From Azadirachta indica (lineage: Eukaryota > Streptophyta > Magnoliopsida > Sapindales > Meliaceae), in the NCBI GenBank assembly GCA_022749755.1, contig CM040442.1, positions 2,506,663-2,570,662 on the forward strand: 64,000 nucleotides of DNA, read 5' to 3'. Under the pieces are notes generated by a model. That model saw only the letters and a list, made by a program, of their open reading frames with translations. It did no database searches and had not been told where the DNA came from. The first letter of the stretch is position 1. The number at the start of each line of letters is the position of its first letter. Shown here one piece after another: positions 12,441 to 24,534 of the stretch. Made by a program: the position numbers and the translations under genes.

Positions 12441-15400
12441 ATGCATTATCGTCGCCGCCGCCACCACCACCACCTTCTTTGCGCCACCGTCAGCAGCCGC
12501 CACTTTGCGACGAAATACACAGCCAAAATCACCTCAACGTCTGCGACCGGCCGTTCCGTCACCGCCGAAGTTACTTCACCTCAAGCAATCCCCTCCGACA
12601 CTCGTGGCTACCCAATCCCGCGACACCATATCATCTGCAAAGCTACCCAACTCCTCCAATCGCGACCCTCCACGTCATCTCTCTCCGATTTCTTCTCCTC
12701 TCTCTCTCCGCCTCTCGCTCCCTCTGAAGCCTCCGAAATTCTCAAATCCCTAAACTGTCCTCGTCTCGCCTATAATTTCTTCAACTTTTGCCCTTCCTTT
12801 TCCCCCAAATTTCGCCACAATGCCTTCACTTACAATCGCCTCATATTAATTATCTCGAAATCGATCCTCCCGGACAGATTCGACCTCGTACGTACGCTCC
12901 TCGCCGACATGGAGAGGTCTAACATACGTGGCAACATCTCGACCGTCAATATATTGATTGGATTTTTCGGTGGGTCTGATGATCTGAAAACATGTATTGG
13001 GTTCGTTAAGAAATGGGATTTAAAGATGAACTGCTTCACGTACAAGTGTTTGCTGCAAGCGTACTTGAGGTCACGTGATGTGCAGGAGGCTCTTAGGGTT
13101 TACAGTGAGATGAAAACGAAAGGATACAAGCTGGATATCTTTGGCTACAACATGTTGCTGGATGCTTTGGCCAAAAATGAAGAGGTTTTTTATTTTCTTA
13201 TTTTGAGATTTTCGTTGCTTTCAAATTATAATTTTTGTGACAAATTGTTGGGTTCTTGCAATTATTAATGATTTTGGTGTGTATGACATGGTGTGTGTAC
13301 CAAAAAAATCTTCATATGTTTTCGGCATAACCTGCTTCTAGTCAGATGGTGATATTGGTGTGCTCTATTAATGCATTTGCTACCTTTTTTATGTATCTAT
13401 TGATTTGATCTTAATAGTTATTAATATAAGAAGGATAAAGTAGAGCACATGTTGTATAGCTTGTTTGAATAAGTATTGGCCATTCATGAAGTTGCGGCCT
13501 AACCGTGAATACGGTTAGGTGGGGAATGTGATTTGTTATCAGCACTGCATTTTGAAATTCTGTTTGAACTTGAGATGAATGAAGTTGGTATAATTTGTAC
13601 AATCAACCAGTTTTAGTTTTGCGAAAGGCGGAAGGTATTTTCAGGTGAATGGTTACTCTTGTGTGGGAATTAAAGTGGCAAGCATGTTTGTTTCGGTAAC
13701 TTCTTCAGTTTTATCAAACTTTGTGCACAACCAAAACCGTTTACAAGTAACTACAGAAACAATATAAGAATTTGTGTTAATGATCAGAAAATAATATAGG
13801 AGTTTCTGATTTGAGCCTGTATGCTAAACTCATATTTTGAAGCCGCAAGATATGAAAATAGAATAATCAGTGGCGGCAGAGAATAGTTAACGAAGGGAAA
13901 CAGCTAGGCTGGAGATAATATATACTGACCAAAACAATTGTATGCTTTCTACAGTTTGTTCTAGCTTGCAAATAGAGTGGATGCATATGATTGCCAACAG
14001 ATGAAATAACTGAGTGAAGTTTCTTGCTTAGAAAATCTTCATGGAGCAAAGATTTCATTAAGAAATTCATAAAATGCTGCAGGCCTTTTTATTTTTGTTT
14101 TTATTTTCTCTCTCTGATATTTTATATAGATCAGTGTTTGCAGTTCATTCTTCCAATTGCTTCTCTAGGTAGTTATTTTACTTTTATTTAGCAATCCCAT
14201 GGGTCCTTATTATCTGATCTGCAGCATTTTGACAGGTTGACCAAGCTTACAAGGTTTTTGAGGACATGAAGAGGAATCACTGTGAACCCGATGAGTACAC
14301 TTACACTATTATGATCAGAATGACTGGAAAGATTGGTAAAGCTGATGAATCACTGGCCCTTTTTGACGAAATGTTAACAAAGGGCTGCCCTCTTAATTTG
14401 ATTGCATATAATACTATGATCCAAGCACTTGCTAGTTGCCGGATGGTTGACAAGGTTATTCTTCTCTTCTCTAAATGGTGGAGAGAAATTGTCGGCCTAA
14501 TGAATTTACTTTTAGTGTTATTCTGAATCTTCTGGCTGGAGAAGGGCAGCTTAGCAAACTAGATGAGGTTGTGGAATTATCAAAAAAATACATGAGCAAG
14601 TCAATATATTCATACCTCGTAAGGACACTGAGCAAATTGGGCCATACAAGTGAAGCTCATCGCTTATTTTGTAATATGTGGAACTTCTACGAAAGGGGAG
14701 ATAGGGATGCTTACATGTCCATGGTAGAGACTCTGTGCAGCAAGGGTAAGACAACAGAGGCTATTGACCTGCTGAGTAAGATACATGAAAAAGGAATCGA
14801 TCCTGATACAATCATGTACAATACAGTATTTTCAGCCCTTGGAAAATTGAAGCAAATATCACATCTTGATGATCTTTACCAAAAAATGAAGCAAGATGGC
14901 CCTTCACCAGACATATTTACCTACAATATTCTGATTGCAAGCTTTGGGAGGGCTGGAAAGGTTGATGAGGCCATTAAAGTCTTTGAGGAACTCGAAAATA
15001 GCAATTGTAAACCTGATATTATCTCGTACAATTCTTTGATCAATTGCCTTGGGAAGAATGGTAATCTTGATGAAGCTCACATGAGGTTTAAGGAGATGCT
15101 GGAGAAAGGATTGAATCCTGATGTTGTTACATATAGCACTCTCATTGAGTGCTTTGGCAAGACAGACAAAGTTGAGATGGCTTGCAGATTGTTTGACCAG
15201 ATGCTTGCTGAAGGCTGCTATCCTAACATTGTGACATATAACATCTTACTCGACTGTCTTGAAAGAAGTGGGAGAACTGCCGAAGCAGTAGATCTTTATG
15301 TAAAACTTAAGCAACAGGGATTAACACCAGACTCAATCACATATGCAGTGCTTGAACGTTTGCAGAGTGGTTCGCATGGGAAAGTCAGAAGCCGCAGGCA

Positions 15401-15461
15401 GAATCCAATTACAGGTTGGGTTCAGGGATTGCATCTCAATTCTGTTGCCGCAGGTACCTGA
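12441..15461 (+). CDS. Mitochondrial pentatricopeptide repeat protein, ABO5-like (this copy frameshifted)
   Basis: P-class PPR protein, closest in my reading to Arabidopsis ABO5 (At1g51965), which is needed for splicing of a mitochondrial nad2 intron. Exon 1 is 12441-13184 (248 codons). The intron of 1,051 bp ends in GACAG, and exon 2 is 14236-15461. The N-terminus (His/Arg-rich, then RHFATKYTAKITSTS) suits mitochondrial import. Matching landmarks are GNISTVNILIGFFG, KKWDLKMNCFTYKCLLQAYL, YNTVFSALGKLKQISH and a series of 35-residue repeats such as NPDVVTYSTLIECFGK, ending near RRQNPITGWV. Exon 2 is 1,226 nt; restoring one base gives 656 residues in total, close to the family length. The lost base is at ~14,472 in an A run (TCTAAATGGTG where S-K-M-V needs one more A). 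The C-terminal tail after ITGWV looks extended or mis-spliced. Confidence 0.88.
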
Positions 15462-17818
15462 GCTCCCTCTGCCATGACATAGATTTTATTTACAAAGAAA
15501 AATGAAGACTCGACTTGGGTTTGACATCTCAATTTGATCCGCCAGCTGATGGTTTGGGTGTAGATCATTCTATTCCTATACCAAATATATTGCTGAAAGA
15601 AATGTTTTTCAACATTTTTCCATTCCCTAGCGTTTTGTACCTTTACGTGAGAAAAGTTTGCACTCACATTCATTAACCTGAGTTGTTGGATGAATTGTTT
15701 CTCCAATATGCTGCTTAGTTGCTCAGTTATTATGGTGGTTTTATTGACTGCACACGCAGATTGCATATTAAAGGGAGCAATCGCAAATCATATTTTGTGT
15801 TAGCTCAATGGAAACAACTCCTACACAATTGAGAAGATGTATTTGATCTTTAAAACAATAAATATCTTGAAATTGGCAGGGATAGCTGAACTGATTGACT
15901 TCAAGTATTGCATGATTGATTTTTTTCCTTCTATTTCTTATGGTTTTATCAAAGGCTATAATTCAAAAAGTTGGAGTTATTCTAGCAGGTAAGCTGAAAA
16001 ATGCTGATGCCAACAACATAGTTATCTTATTGCTTAAAATCATGTCACAAACTGGTGTTCAAGAACCTAAAAAATGTAAACTGTCATTAGTAGTAAGTAG
16101 TATACACAGCAACAACTGGAATATGAATTCCCTTCGTTCGGTGGAGGTTTGCATATGTAGCTGGTTAGTTTCAATTTTCAAGATAAAATAGAAGAAATGA
16201 ATGCGTGGTGTTTTGTCTGTAAGTTAGAATCTCATTGTTGGGAGTTATTTGGAATGTAAAAATTATTTCAACTAAAATTTGTAGTTCACAAGTCATTAAT
16301 ATATATTCTGGATTTAGATCTTATTAAAGGCTTGAATTTAAAAGAAGTTCATTTATGTTAAAAAGGAAAAGTGAAAACCCCGTACTACATTTTCTATCAC
16401 ATGTATCGAGATCATGTTTCCTAGAAATGAAAAGCAAACAAACAATACAATTAACATCTCCATCAAATTACAGAAAAATTTATTGAAAGTTTTACAAGAA
16501 ATGACAAGGTTGCCACAAAATTTCACGAATTTTTTTCTTTTTTTTTTGAGCTTCCGCGAATCGGCCAGTTGTAATGGCGGGAAAAGCATAGAAGGGCGGG
16601 GACCATTGGGCCCATCAGTAGATGCCAATGGGCCCAATAGAGAAGTGTCACTCTCACAATATTAAAAACGTGTGCTATTATATTTTATTATTAGTGCAAT
16701 TATGTATGTGCTTCCAAACCGATTCTCGTTTATCTTTCTCATTTTTTTTTTATTTTTATTTTTATTTATTACATCCTGAAATAAAGTACGTGGTATCATT
16801 GACAGAATATTCGAACTAATTTTTCAGCTTCATTTTATTTATATATTTTTTTAATTTGGTCAAGAAATTATATAAACGTACTAATGTGATATTACCCGCA
16901 TATCGAGTTCTTTTGGTCAAGAAAAAGACACACTTGGGACATGTTTGACACTTTACATTAGTCTGTATTAAAATTAAATAAATTATACTATATTATACTG
17001 TTGTACTATATTAAATAAATTTTAATATAATATTATATTTTGTATGTAATTATATTAAAAAATATTAATTTTATATAAAATATATTTTTATTAATTAATT
17101 ATATATTATTACTTTTAATCAATAATTAAATAATTTAAAAGTGTATGTGTAGATAACAAAAAAATTATTATTGTTAAAAACAAAAAATAATTTTTAAGAA
17201 AATGAAAGAAAAAAATACAATGCAGGCTTGACTCACGAGGAGTGCGAGTTAAATTTGAAACGTCTAAAATGTAAGCTAAATTTAAAAAGTTTGAACTATA
17301 TTATTTTAATTTTTATACAATTCAATCTTTTTAACTTTTTATACCAAATACTTTTATTCCGTACAATAAATTAATACAGTACAATCCAAAACGTCAAACA
17401 GATTCTTTGTAATTAGATTCCATATATTTTTAGCTTAAAGGATAGTCCTGCTAGAAATATATTAGCAGGACCAGCTAGGTTTTGTCATTTTCAAACTCAG
17501 TTGATTTTTTTTTCAAATTTTTTGTACCTTGTTAAATTGAAACTTGAATAATCATCAATAAAATAAAAAATATAATAAAATATTTTAAAATTCAAATCCA
17601 ACTAACATCAAAAATAGAAAATGATTTAGAGTTTTGGCGATTTAATAAATAGGATAGAATTGAAACCAAGGTATGAATTGACAAGATAGGACTTATTTAA
17701 GCACCCAATAATCAATATGCATATATGAATCTGAAGCCATTCATATATATATATATATATATGCAACCCAAGCCAGGCAAAAGCAAAACATTAATTTCAA
17801 GCATCACAAAAATTAAAA
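15462..17818. other. PPR-AP1 spacer, origin of the duplicated flank
   Basis: No accepted gene. 15,540-16,880 is copy A of a flank repeated downstream. 16,950-17,700 is very AT-rich. Just before AP1 a TATTTAA element (~17,694) and a (TA)n run (17,742-17,762) lie in the probable AP1 promoter. Confidence 0.5.
15540..16880. repeat. Segmental duplication, flank copy A (next to PPR gene)
   Basis: Homologous by eye to 22,720-23,800 (B), 27,920-28,640 (C) and, for its right part, 31,340-31,640 (D). Shared landmarks are GGTGTAGATCATTCTATTCC, the block around the hinge TTGTTGGATGAATTG, GAACTGATTGACTTCAAGTA, and the late block containing GGGCCCAT near 16,608. Copy A lies directly 3' of the PPR gene and is probably the ancestral location. 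Confidence 0.7.
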
Positions 17819-18863
17819 ATGAAACTCCTCCTATTCTTCTTCTTCCTTGCCACCATAGTATTATTAGCGGCAACTAGTAGTACTGAAGCAATTCCCTACC
17901 AAATTCAACTTCTCCGGCCACACTCCGCCTCTGCAGGCCAGCCTGTCACCGGTCTTAACTGCATGAGCTGGAGGCTAGCCGTGGAAACGAACAATATCCA
18001 GGATTGGGACTTGGTTCCAGCAGAGTGTGCGAACTATGTTGGGGATTACATGATAGGATCCCAGTACCCTGAAGATTGCAACTTTGTTGCTTCTGCTGCA
18101 TACGAATATGCTAAGAGCGTTGAGCTCAAAGGAGATGGCAAAGACATTTGGGTTTTTGATATCGATGAAACTTCACTCTCTAACCTTCCTTACTATGCTC
18201 GACCTGATGTTCAATTTGGGTAACCAAATCAATTATCAGTAACTTCTACGAATATATATTATATGCAAAACAATTTTTGTAAAATACATCATTTTTTTAA
18301 AAAAAAAACTTGATTAAATTAAATTAGGCACTCATTTTTAATTTTGATTGATTGCAGGTCAAAGGAGTACAATGCGACAGCAGCACGAGAATGGGAACTG
18401 GAAGGCATTTACCAGCCACTCTTAATCTTTATAATGAGTTACTGAAACTTGGGTACAAGATTGTCTTTCTTACAGGCAAATCTGAAAGTATAAAGAATGT
18501 TACGGAAATAAATATGAAGAATGTTGGTTACCATACTTGGGAGAAGCTTATACTAAAGTAATTAGACATCACTTCTTTGATTTTCTTTTTCTTTTTCTGC
18601 TATGTTTTTGTTTAATTCTGAAAGCACCGCAGCCAGTGATTTTCATTCACAACAGTTATGAATTTACCTAAATTGTTTTTTCATGCAGGCAAACCTCTGA
18701 GAAGGGTACAACAGCAGTGGTATACAAATCAAAGAAAAGAGGGGAGCTAGTGAAGCAAGGGTACAGAATCATAGGCAACATGGGAGATCAATGGAGCGAT
18801 TTGTTGGGAGATTATGTTGGCAACAGAACTTTTAAGCTCCCAAATCCAATGTTCTACACCTAA
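17819..18863 (+). pseudogene. AP1: class B (HAD) acid phosphatase / VSP, frameshifted
   Basis: Member of the plant secreted acid phosphatase / vegetative storage protein family (Acid_phosphat_B, HAD superfamily). Exons 17819-18219, 18358-18557, 18689-18863 have good GT-AG borders. It has a signal peptide (MKLLLFFFFLATIVLLAA), the family block NCMSWRLAVETNNI, motif I VFDIDETSLSNLPYYA with both catalytic Asp, motif II FLTGK and motif III GNMGDQWSD. Exon 2 is 200 nt instead of 210. Relative to AP5, ten bases are missing after GGAAGGCAT at ~18,407, removing part of the GIAPALPAT segment and shifting frame. Read without correction, motifs II and III are lost. The deletion is flanked by short GCA repeats, which suggests slippage and argues against sequencing error. 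Confidence 0.85.
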
Positions 18864-19769
18864 TTAAATTCATATATATCTACGAATGTTACATGGTTTG
18901 CACGTATATATACGAATAAATAAATGCTAAGTTAATTCTTGGCTATGAATAATTAATGCTTGCTTTATCTTTTTTCGGTTTTTGATTTCCCTGTGTTGCT
19001 TTTGATCAAGTGAAGAGGGTGTAGAACCAGATTTCTCTGATAAATTATGGTGTTTCGACTATATATACTGCAACTTGATGTATATTGGTACACAATCAAA
19101 AAAAAATCTTTCAAATTTGACCTGCGAGGATAAGAGTTTCATTGGCATTATGAGGCCAATGTGTCCCATCATTTTCATCTCTTTCTTTTCCTTAAAAAAA
19201 AAAATTGTATATAACTCATGTTATGCACTGGTTGGAAATTAAGCTAAAATGGATCGTCACTGTCTCAATCAAATAATGGATTATAGATACTCCAAAATCT
19301 TTATCTGTAAAAAATGTCAAAGCACTTACATTAAAGTATTTTATGAGAATATAAAATTATCTTTTAAATATATATAGCAAAAGAATAACAACTTTACTTT
19401 ATATAATTTATTACGCCATTTGTAACCTATTAAATTTAATATATATAATTAATACCTTGTAATTAATGTATATATAAAATGTAATTGTAATTATTAAAAA
19501 TAATTAAATTTAATGATATATATAATTATATAAAAAATTACGTAAAGTTAAAAGACAGTATATATGGAAGATTTAAATAAGTTACGTCAATATGATTAAC
19601 TGAGGGATATTAATTAAATTTAAAATTGGTTGGTTAAAAAAAGTTAATGGAAGAATGATTGGAGAGAGATAAAATAATTGAAGAGAAAAAGAAAATTTGG
19701 ATGTCCGAAGTAAATAATTGTGTGTGTGTCTCATATTAATATACATCTAATATTTACTTTTTGACGCCA

Positions 19770-20130
19770 TGAGACCAGTGGCCTAATGGTTAGCACTAAT
19801 GTCCTTTGTAAGCGTAAGTTCAACTCTTATCCTCGTTAGGGGTATGGATTACTCATTTAGTGTGAGTATTTTTCCAAAATTTTTAAACAAATTTCCCTTT
19901 TAAATGAAAGTAGCTTGTTGGAGGTATGAATTGTCTACCTAATATAGGTGTTTTTCACAAATTTCCTAATATAAGTGTTTTTTAGAAATTTTCCAATACA
20001 GTTACCTTTCAGAAATTTTTAAACAGATTTTTCTCTCTAATGAAAGTAGCTTGTTGGGCGTATAAATTTCCTATTTAGTGCGGATATTTTCTAGAAATTT
20101 ATAGATAAATTTTTCTTTGTAACGAAAATA
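19770..20130 (+). mobile_element. Candidate tRNA-derived SINE and decayed tail
   Basis: TGGCCTAATGGTTAGC at 19,779 resembles a Pol III A box, and AGTTCAACTCT at ~19,817 a weak B box, spaced about as in tRNA-derived SINEs. The following 250 bp repeat AATGAAAGTAGCTTGTTGG twice (~19,904 and ~20,039) in diverged tandem form. No clear target-site duplication was found, so the call is tentative. Confidence 0.35.
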
Positions 20131-20826
20131 AATTATCTAAATACTAGTTGTACTATAATAGTATCTTCAACTTTTCAGCAGACTTCTGATAAATAATATA
20201 CAATATTGTAACACTAAAAAAAAAAGAACATTTATTTTTCTAATAATATTGATCTCTTAAAGATAAATTAGTAATATATGAAGTAAAAAATATTCTCTTT
20301 AGTAGAAATTTATCAAATAAATTCAAATGGTCAAAAGCAAATTTACTAAGAAATAATTAGCAATTACCTTTACATCTTCATCAAAAGGGATAAAGCAAAT
20401 AAAGCATAGTAATTCAGTCACATAAAAGGAGAATCTGTGATGCAGCAATCGGACACCGCCTACCGACAAGTGATCATTCCAATATGAACAAATTCACAGC
20501 ATGTATCATCACTCATTACTCAAAAATTTTCACCTCGGAGAACGATCGAGGAGAAAAATGACATTTACAGTAAACTCCAAACTTCACATTTTTACTTTAG
20601 GATAGGGAATATGTGGCACCAATTTGCATCAACAGGATTGTAATCCAGGAATTTTGATTTTTCCCTTTGGCTCATGTGAAGCTAGAGCTATCAAACGTGA
20701 TAATTATGTACATAAAACAGCTACCATACTCTTATTAATAAATATATAAATATTATATGCATGGTAGGATAGTCTTATCATCTATGTAATTTGGTAGAAT
20801 TCTGAGGTCATTACTCAAGCCAGAGT

Positions 20827-20852
20827 CTTTAAAAAGGAGGCAAAAATAGCCA
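20827..20852 (+). promoter_or_regulatory. AP2 core promoter block
   Basis: CTTTAAAAAGGAGGCAAAAATAG, 40-66 bp upstream of the AP2 ATG. It is a version of a TATA-plus-GGAGGCAAA block shared by AP6, AP9, AP10, AP11, AP12, AP13 and AP14. Confidence 0.6.
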
Positions 20853-20892
20853 TCAATACATGTTTCTCCGCTGCAAAAGCAATTAATATACG

Positions 20893-21975
20893 ATGGGAAT
20901 GCTGCTCCCCTTTTCATTCTGCTTTTTCCTAGCTACACTTCCAGCAACAACCGAGGGCTCAAGCCACCACGTTGCTCATCAGATTCATCTTCTCAGGCCA
21001 CAATCCGGTGCCCGGAGTACAGATATCCCCGGCGTAACATGCCAGAGTTGGCGACTTGGAGTGGAAACTAACAACATTAGGGGATGGAAAACTGTTCCGG
21101 ACAAGTGTGAAGGCTACGTGGGGCATTACATGTTAGGCCAGCAGTACAGGAAAGACTCGGAAGTTGTTGCTAACGAGGCCATTCTCTATGCTCAAAGCCT
21201 GAAACTAGCCGGAGACGGCAAGGACATCTGGGTTTTCGACATAGACGAAACCTCGCTATCAAATTTGCCCTATTATGCTGAGCATGGATTCGGGTACACA
21301 ACCCTTAAACCTAAAATATATTAGTTGTCTGTTTTTTATTTTATTTTCTTTTATTTGTTGGTTTATGGTGACAAGATATTGACAATATGATTGCGATTGG
21401 TGAGATATTAAATTTGCAGGGTGCAGCCGTATAACTCTACGTTATTCAATGAATGGGTCAAAAAACGGAAAGCACCATCATTACCAGAAAGTCTTAGACT
21501 GTACAACAAGTTATTGTCGCTTGGGGTTAAAATTGTGTTCATCACAGGAAGACCAGAAGACCAGAGAAAAGTTACAGCAAAAAATTTACAGAACGTTGGA
21601 TTCCACACGTGGGAAAAGCTCATCCACAAGTGAGTTACTAAAAAAAATACTGTTTCAACACAATCATATGGAAAGTAACCCTATGAGGTAATTAAGGGTT
21701 TAACAATATTATTCGGGGTCAGATCTAAAAACAATGAGATCAGATGTGGCTCTATTTACATTTTAACTTTGTAACTAGTATTAATTTTTGGGCGCAGGGG
21801 ATCAGCATATTCTGGAAAAACAGCAGTTGTGTACAAATCGAGTGAAAGAAAAGAGCTCGAGAAGAGAGGATACAGGATCATTGGAAACATAGGTGATCAA
21901 TGGAGCGACCTGCTTGGCACCAACACAGGAAATCGGACTTTCAAGCTGCCTGATCCATTGTACTACATCAGCTAA
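20893..21975 (+). CDS. AP2: class B acid phosphatase / VSP-like
   Basis: Intact three-exon gene: 20893-21293, 21420-21629, 21798-21975, 789 nt, 262 residues. Secreted or vacuolar phosphomonoesterase of the HAD superfamily, or a storage protein derived from one. It has an N-terminal signal peptide (MGMLLPFSFCFFLATLPA), CQSWRLGVETNNIRGWKTVP, motif I VFDIDETSLSNLPYYA (nucleophile Asp and Asp+2 both present), motif II VFITGRPE, the Lys motif VVYKSSER and motif III GNIGDQWSDLLG; it ends LPDPLYYIS. All splice sites are canonical, with exon 1 in phase 2 and exons 2 and 3 of standard length. A 162-bp stretch of exon 1 (20,989-21,150) is identical to AP6. Confidence 0.93.
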
Positions 21976-22690
21976 TTAATAGTTGAAAGTTTAGGGTCTA
22001 GAATGAATGCAAGAACATTGAGTTCATCAAATTTGTATTGGATTGTCATTCTAGAATATTAAGAGAATTAATAAATTTTCTGGTGGTAACCTAGCGAAGT
22101 GAATTACTAGGAAACTCTTTGAGCTTTGCCTTTGTTTTGCCCCCTTTTCTTTATTTTATTTAATTAATATCTCTCAAAGAAATTTTTCTTGGAGATTTTC
22201 CCTTTTTAGCAAAAAGAAATTAATTGGAAACCCCGTGTTTGGATTAGCAAAATATTGCATCTCGTGTCGTAGTCATATCCAACATCACATTCAATGCAAT
22301 CGCCAGTGAATATCTTGTAATTAGGATAACAATAATCGAATTCTTTCAATGATTTTTTAAATAACATTATTATTTCTGTTGAGATGATTGAGATCCATAT
22401 TTAGTAATATAATATTAAATTGAATTGACTTCTTCCTATGGTTATTTTAACGGGAGCGAGGCAGGATCTTATTTGTTATAAATCAAAAACATTTTGTCTA
22501 TATGCAAAATATAAATATTTAGGAATTCAAATATTATTAATTCCAGGATAACTTATATAACTAGCACTTCAAATACGGACATCCCAACTCGGCCCAAATT
22601 GGCAAATCGCTAAGCCTGTCCCTAACATTAGCCCAAAATTAACAAACACAATTGGTGGATGTTCGGCCGAAAATGAACAGAATTTTTCTC
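21976..22690. repeat. AP2 3' flank, duplicated
   Basis: Matches 26,686-27,390 (after AP4) closely and 34,950-35,470 (after AP6) more loosely. Shared landmarks are ATATTAAGAGAATTAA, GGAAACCCC..TGGATTAGCA and CACTTCAAATACGGACATCC. No coding region. Confidence 0.75.
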
Positions 22691-22719
22691 ATTTCTTATT
22701 TTGGAATGTTAATTGTTAT

Positions 22720-23800
22720 CAAATAATGATGTTGACGAATGAAGTTGGTATTGGCTGTGTGAATTAAAGGTGGAAAATATTTTGAGCTGAACAGTTATTA
22801 TATTGACTGGGAATTAAAGTGACAGGCATGTTTGTTTAGATAGTTTTGGAAGAGGGCTTGGACAGGTTCCATCAGTATATACAGAACGTGTTCTTGGAGA
22901 TCTCTGGTTTTGACAATTCATCAAACTCTGAGGAACTGCACTACTACTCGCTGAACTCATATATGACAATTTTGCACTCACATTCAATAAACCCAGTTGT
23001 TGGATGAATTGTTTCTCTAATTTATATGCGGCTGAGTACATTTGTCCTGTTATTTCGGTGTGGTTGTATTGATATATATCACATGCACACGTTGCATATT
23101 AAAGGAAGTAATTACACGTCAAATTTTGTGTTAGTTCATAGAAACAACACTTACACAAATTTTAAAATTAGCAGGGATAACTGAATTGATTGACTTCAAG
23201 TATTTCATCATAATTGATCGTTTTTTTTTTTTTTTATTTTCCTTCTTCTTCTTATGGTTTTATCAAAGGCTTTGATTCAAGAAGTTGGGGTTATTCTAGC
23301 ATGTATGAATTTTTATCACACAGTATCGATCATGTTTGCTAGAAATGAAAAGCAAACAAACATCTGTATCAAATTACAGAAAAATTTATGGAAAGTTTTA
23401 CCGTAAAATTATTAAAAGAAAATTAAAAGGTTGCCCACCAATTTCACGATTTATTTTGAGCTTCTGCGAATCTAACAGCTGTAATGGCAGTAAAAGCATA
23501 AAAGGCCGGGACTTTGGGGCCCACAAGACAAATGCCAATGGGCCCACTAGAGGTGGGTCACTCTCCCAATATTAAAAACGTGTGCTATTATATTATCTTG
23601 TATTATATTATCAGTGCAATCATGTATGTGCTTCCAAACCGATTCACGCATTTCTCTTTCATTTTTTATTTTTATTTCTATTTATAACAGCTGGAAATAA
23701 CGTACGTGGTAGCATCTACAGAATATTCGACCTAATTTTTCAGCTTCATTTTAGATTTTTTTTTTTTAATTTTTGAACTTTTATCTTTTTACTAACAAGC
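22720..23800. repeat. Segmental duplication, flank copy B
   Basis: Copy of the PPR-side flank. It opens with PPR-intron-like sequence (GAATGAAGTTGGTAT, as at 13,576), jumps to the PPR 3' flank (as at 15,640-15,960), and ends with the block matching 16,380-16,880. Open frames inside it are shadows of this noncoding repeat. Confidence 0.75.
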
Positions 23801-24534
23801 AAACGTACGGAATCTCACTCCAACCTATACACAAACCGAAATTAAAAAGAAAAATTTCTTCTTTAAAATTGGTGTGATGGACAAAATCGAGTTATTAACT
23901 TTTTACTTTCACTGTAAAAAGCCAGACACGTTAATTCGAGTGCAATGAAAATTTATAATATCTATGCTCATATCAAGAGTCTAGTAATCTCAATGCATTT
24001 GGGTGAATAAGATGAGAAGTCACTTGAATTTATAACGTTTATCTTCTAACTTTGAGCTTGTATTGTTATTTTTCTCGTTTTATATTATAAAATTAAATAA
24101 GAAAATTAATATATTTTTTGAAGTATGTATCAATAATATAATATTCTCACGTTATTTTATTGGAATAAAATTTGTATTCTATATATATTTTATATTATAA
24201 CTGTTATTAGATATTTTATCTCAAAAATTTCAAAATAATAATTTGATTCTATTTGTGTTTACCTAAAAGAATAGTCTGTGTCAGAACTACATTAGGTTTT
24301 GTCATTTTCAAAATCATTTGATTTTTTCAAATTATTTGGATCTTTGTAAATTGTAACTTAATAATCATCTGTCTATAGATAAAAATTGAAAATTAGAAAA
24401 TGATTTATTAAATAGTAGGCAAAGCAAGGTCATTATGACAAGATATAACCTATTTAAAGAGTCAATATGCTTGTAGCTATTCATATCATATCCAAGAAGC
24501 AAAGCTAAGGAAAAACAAAATATTTCACACAAAA

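Larger units (their letters stand above)
18864..20892. other. AP1-AP2 spacer
   Basis: AT-rich, no accepted gene. It contains a candidate tRNA-derived SINE (19,770-20,130). Segments 19,140-19,340 and 20,340-20,700 recur at 32,300-32,530 and 32,930-33,200, part of the block duplication. Confidence 0.5.

Noticed and set aside
16353..16665. Overlapping open frames on both strands
   Set aside because: They fall in the right part of flank copy A, which is repeated three times with indels; noncoding.
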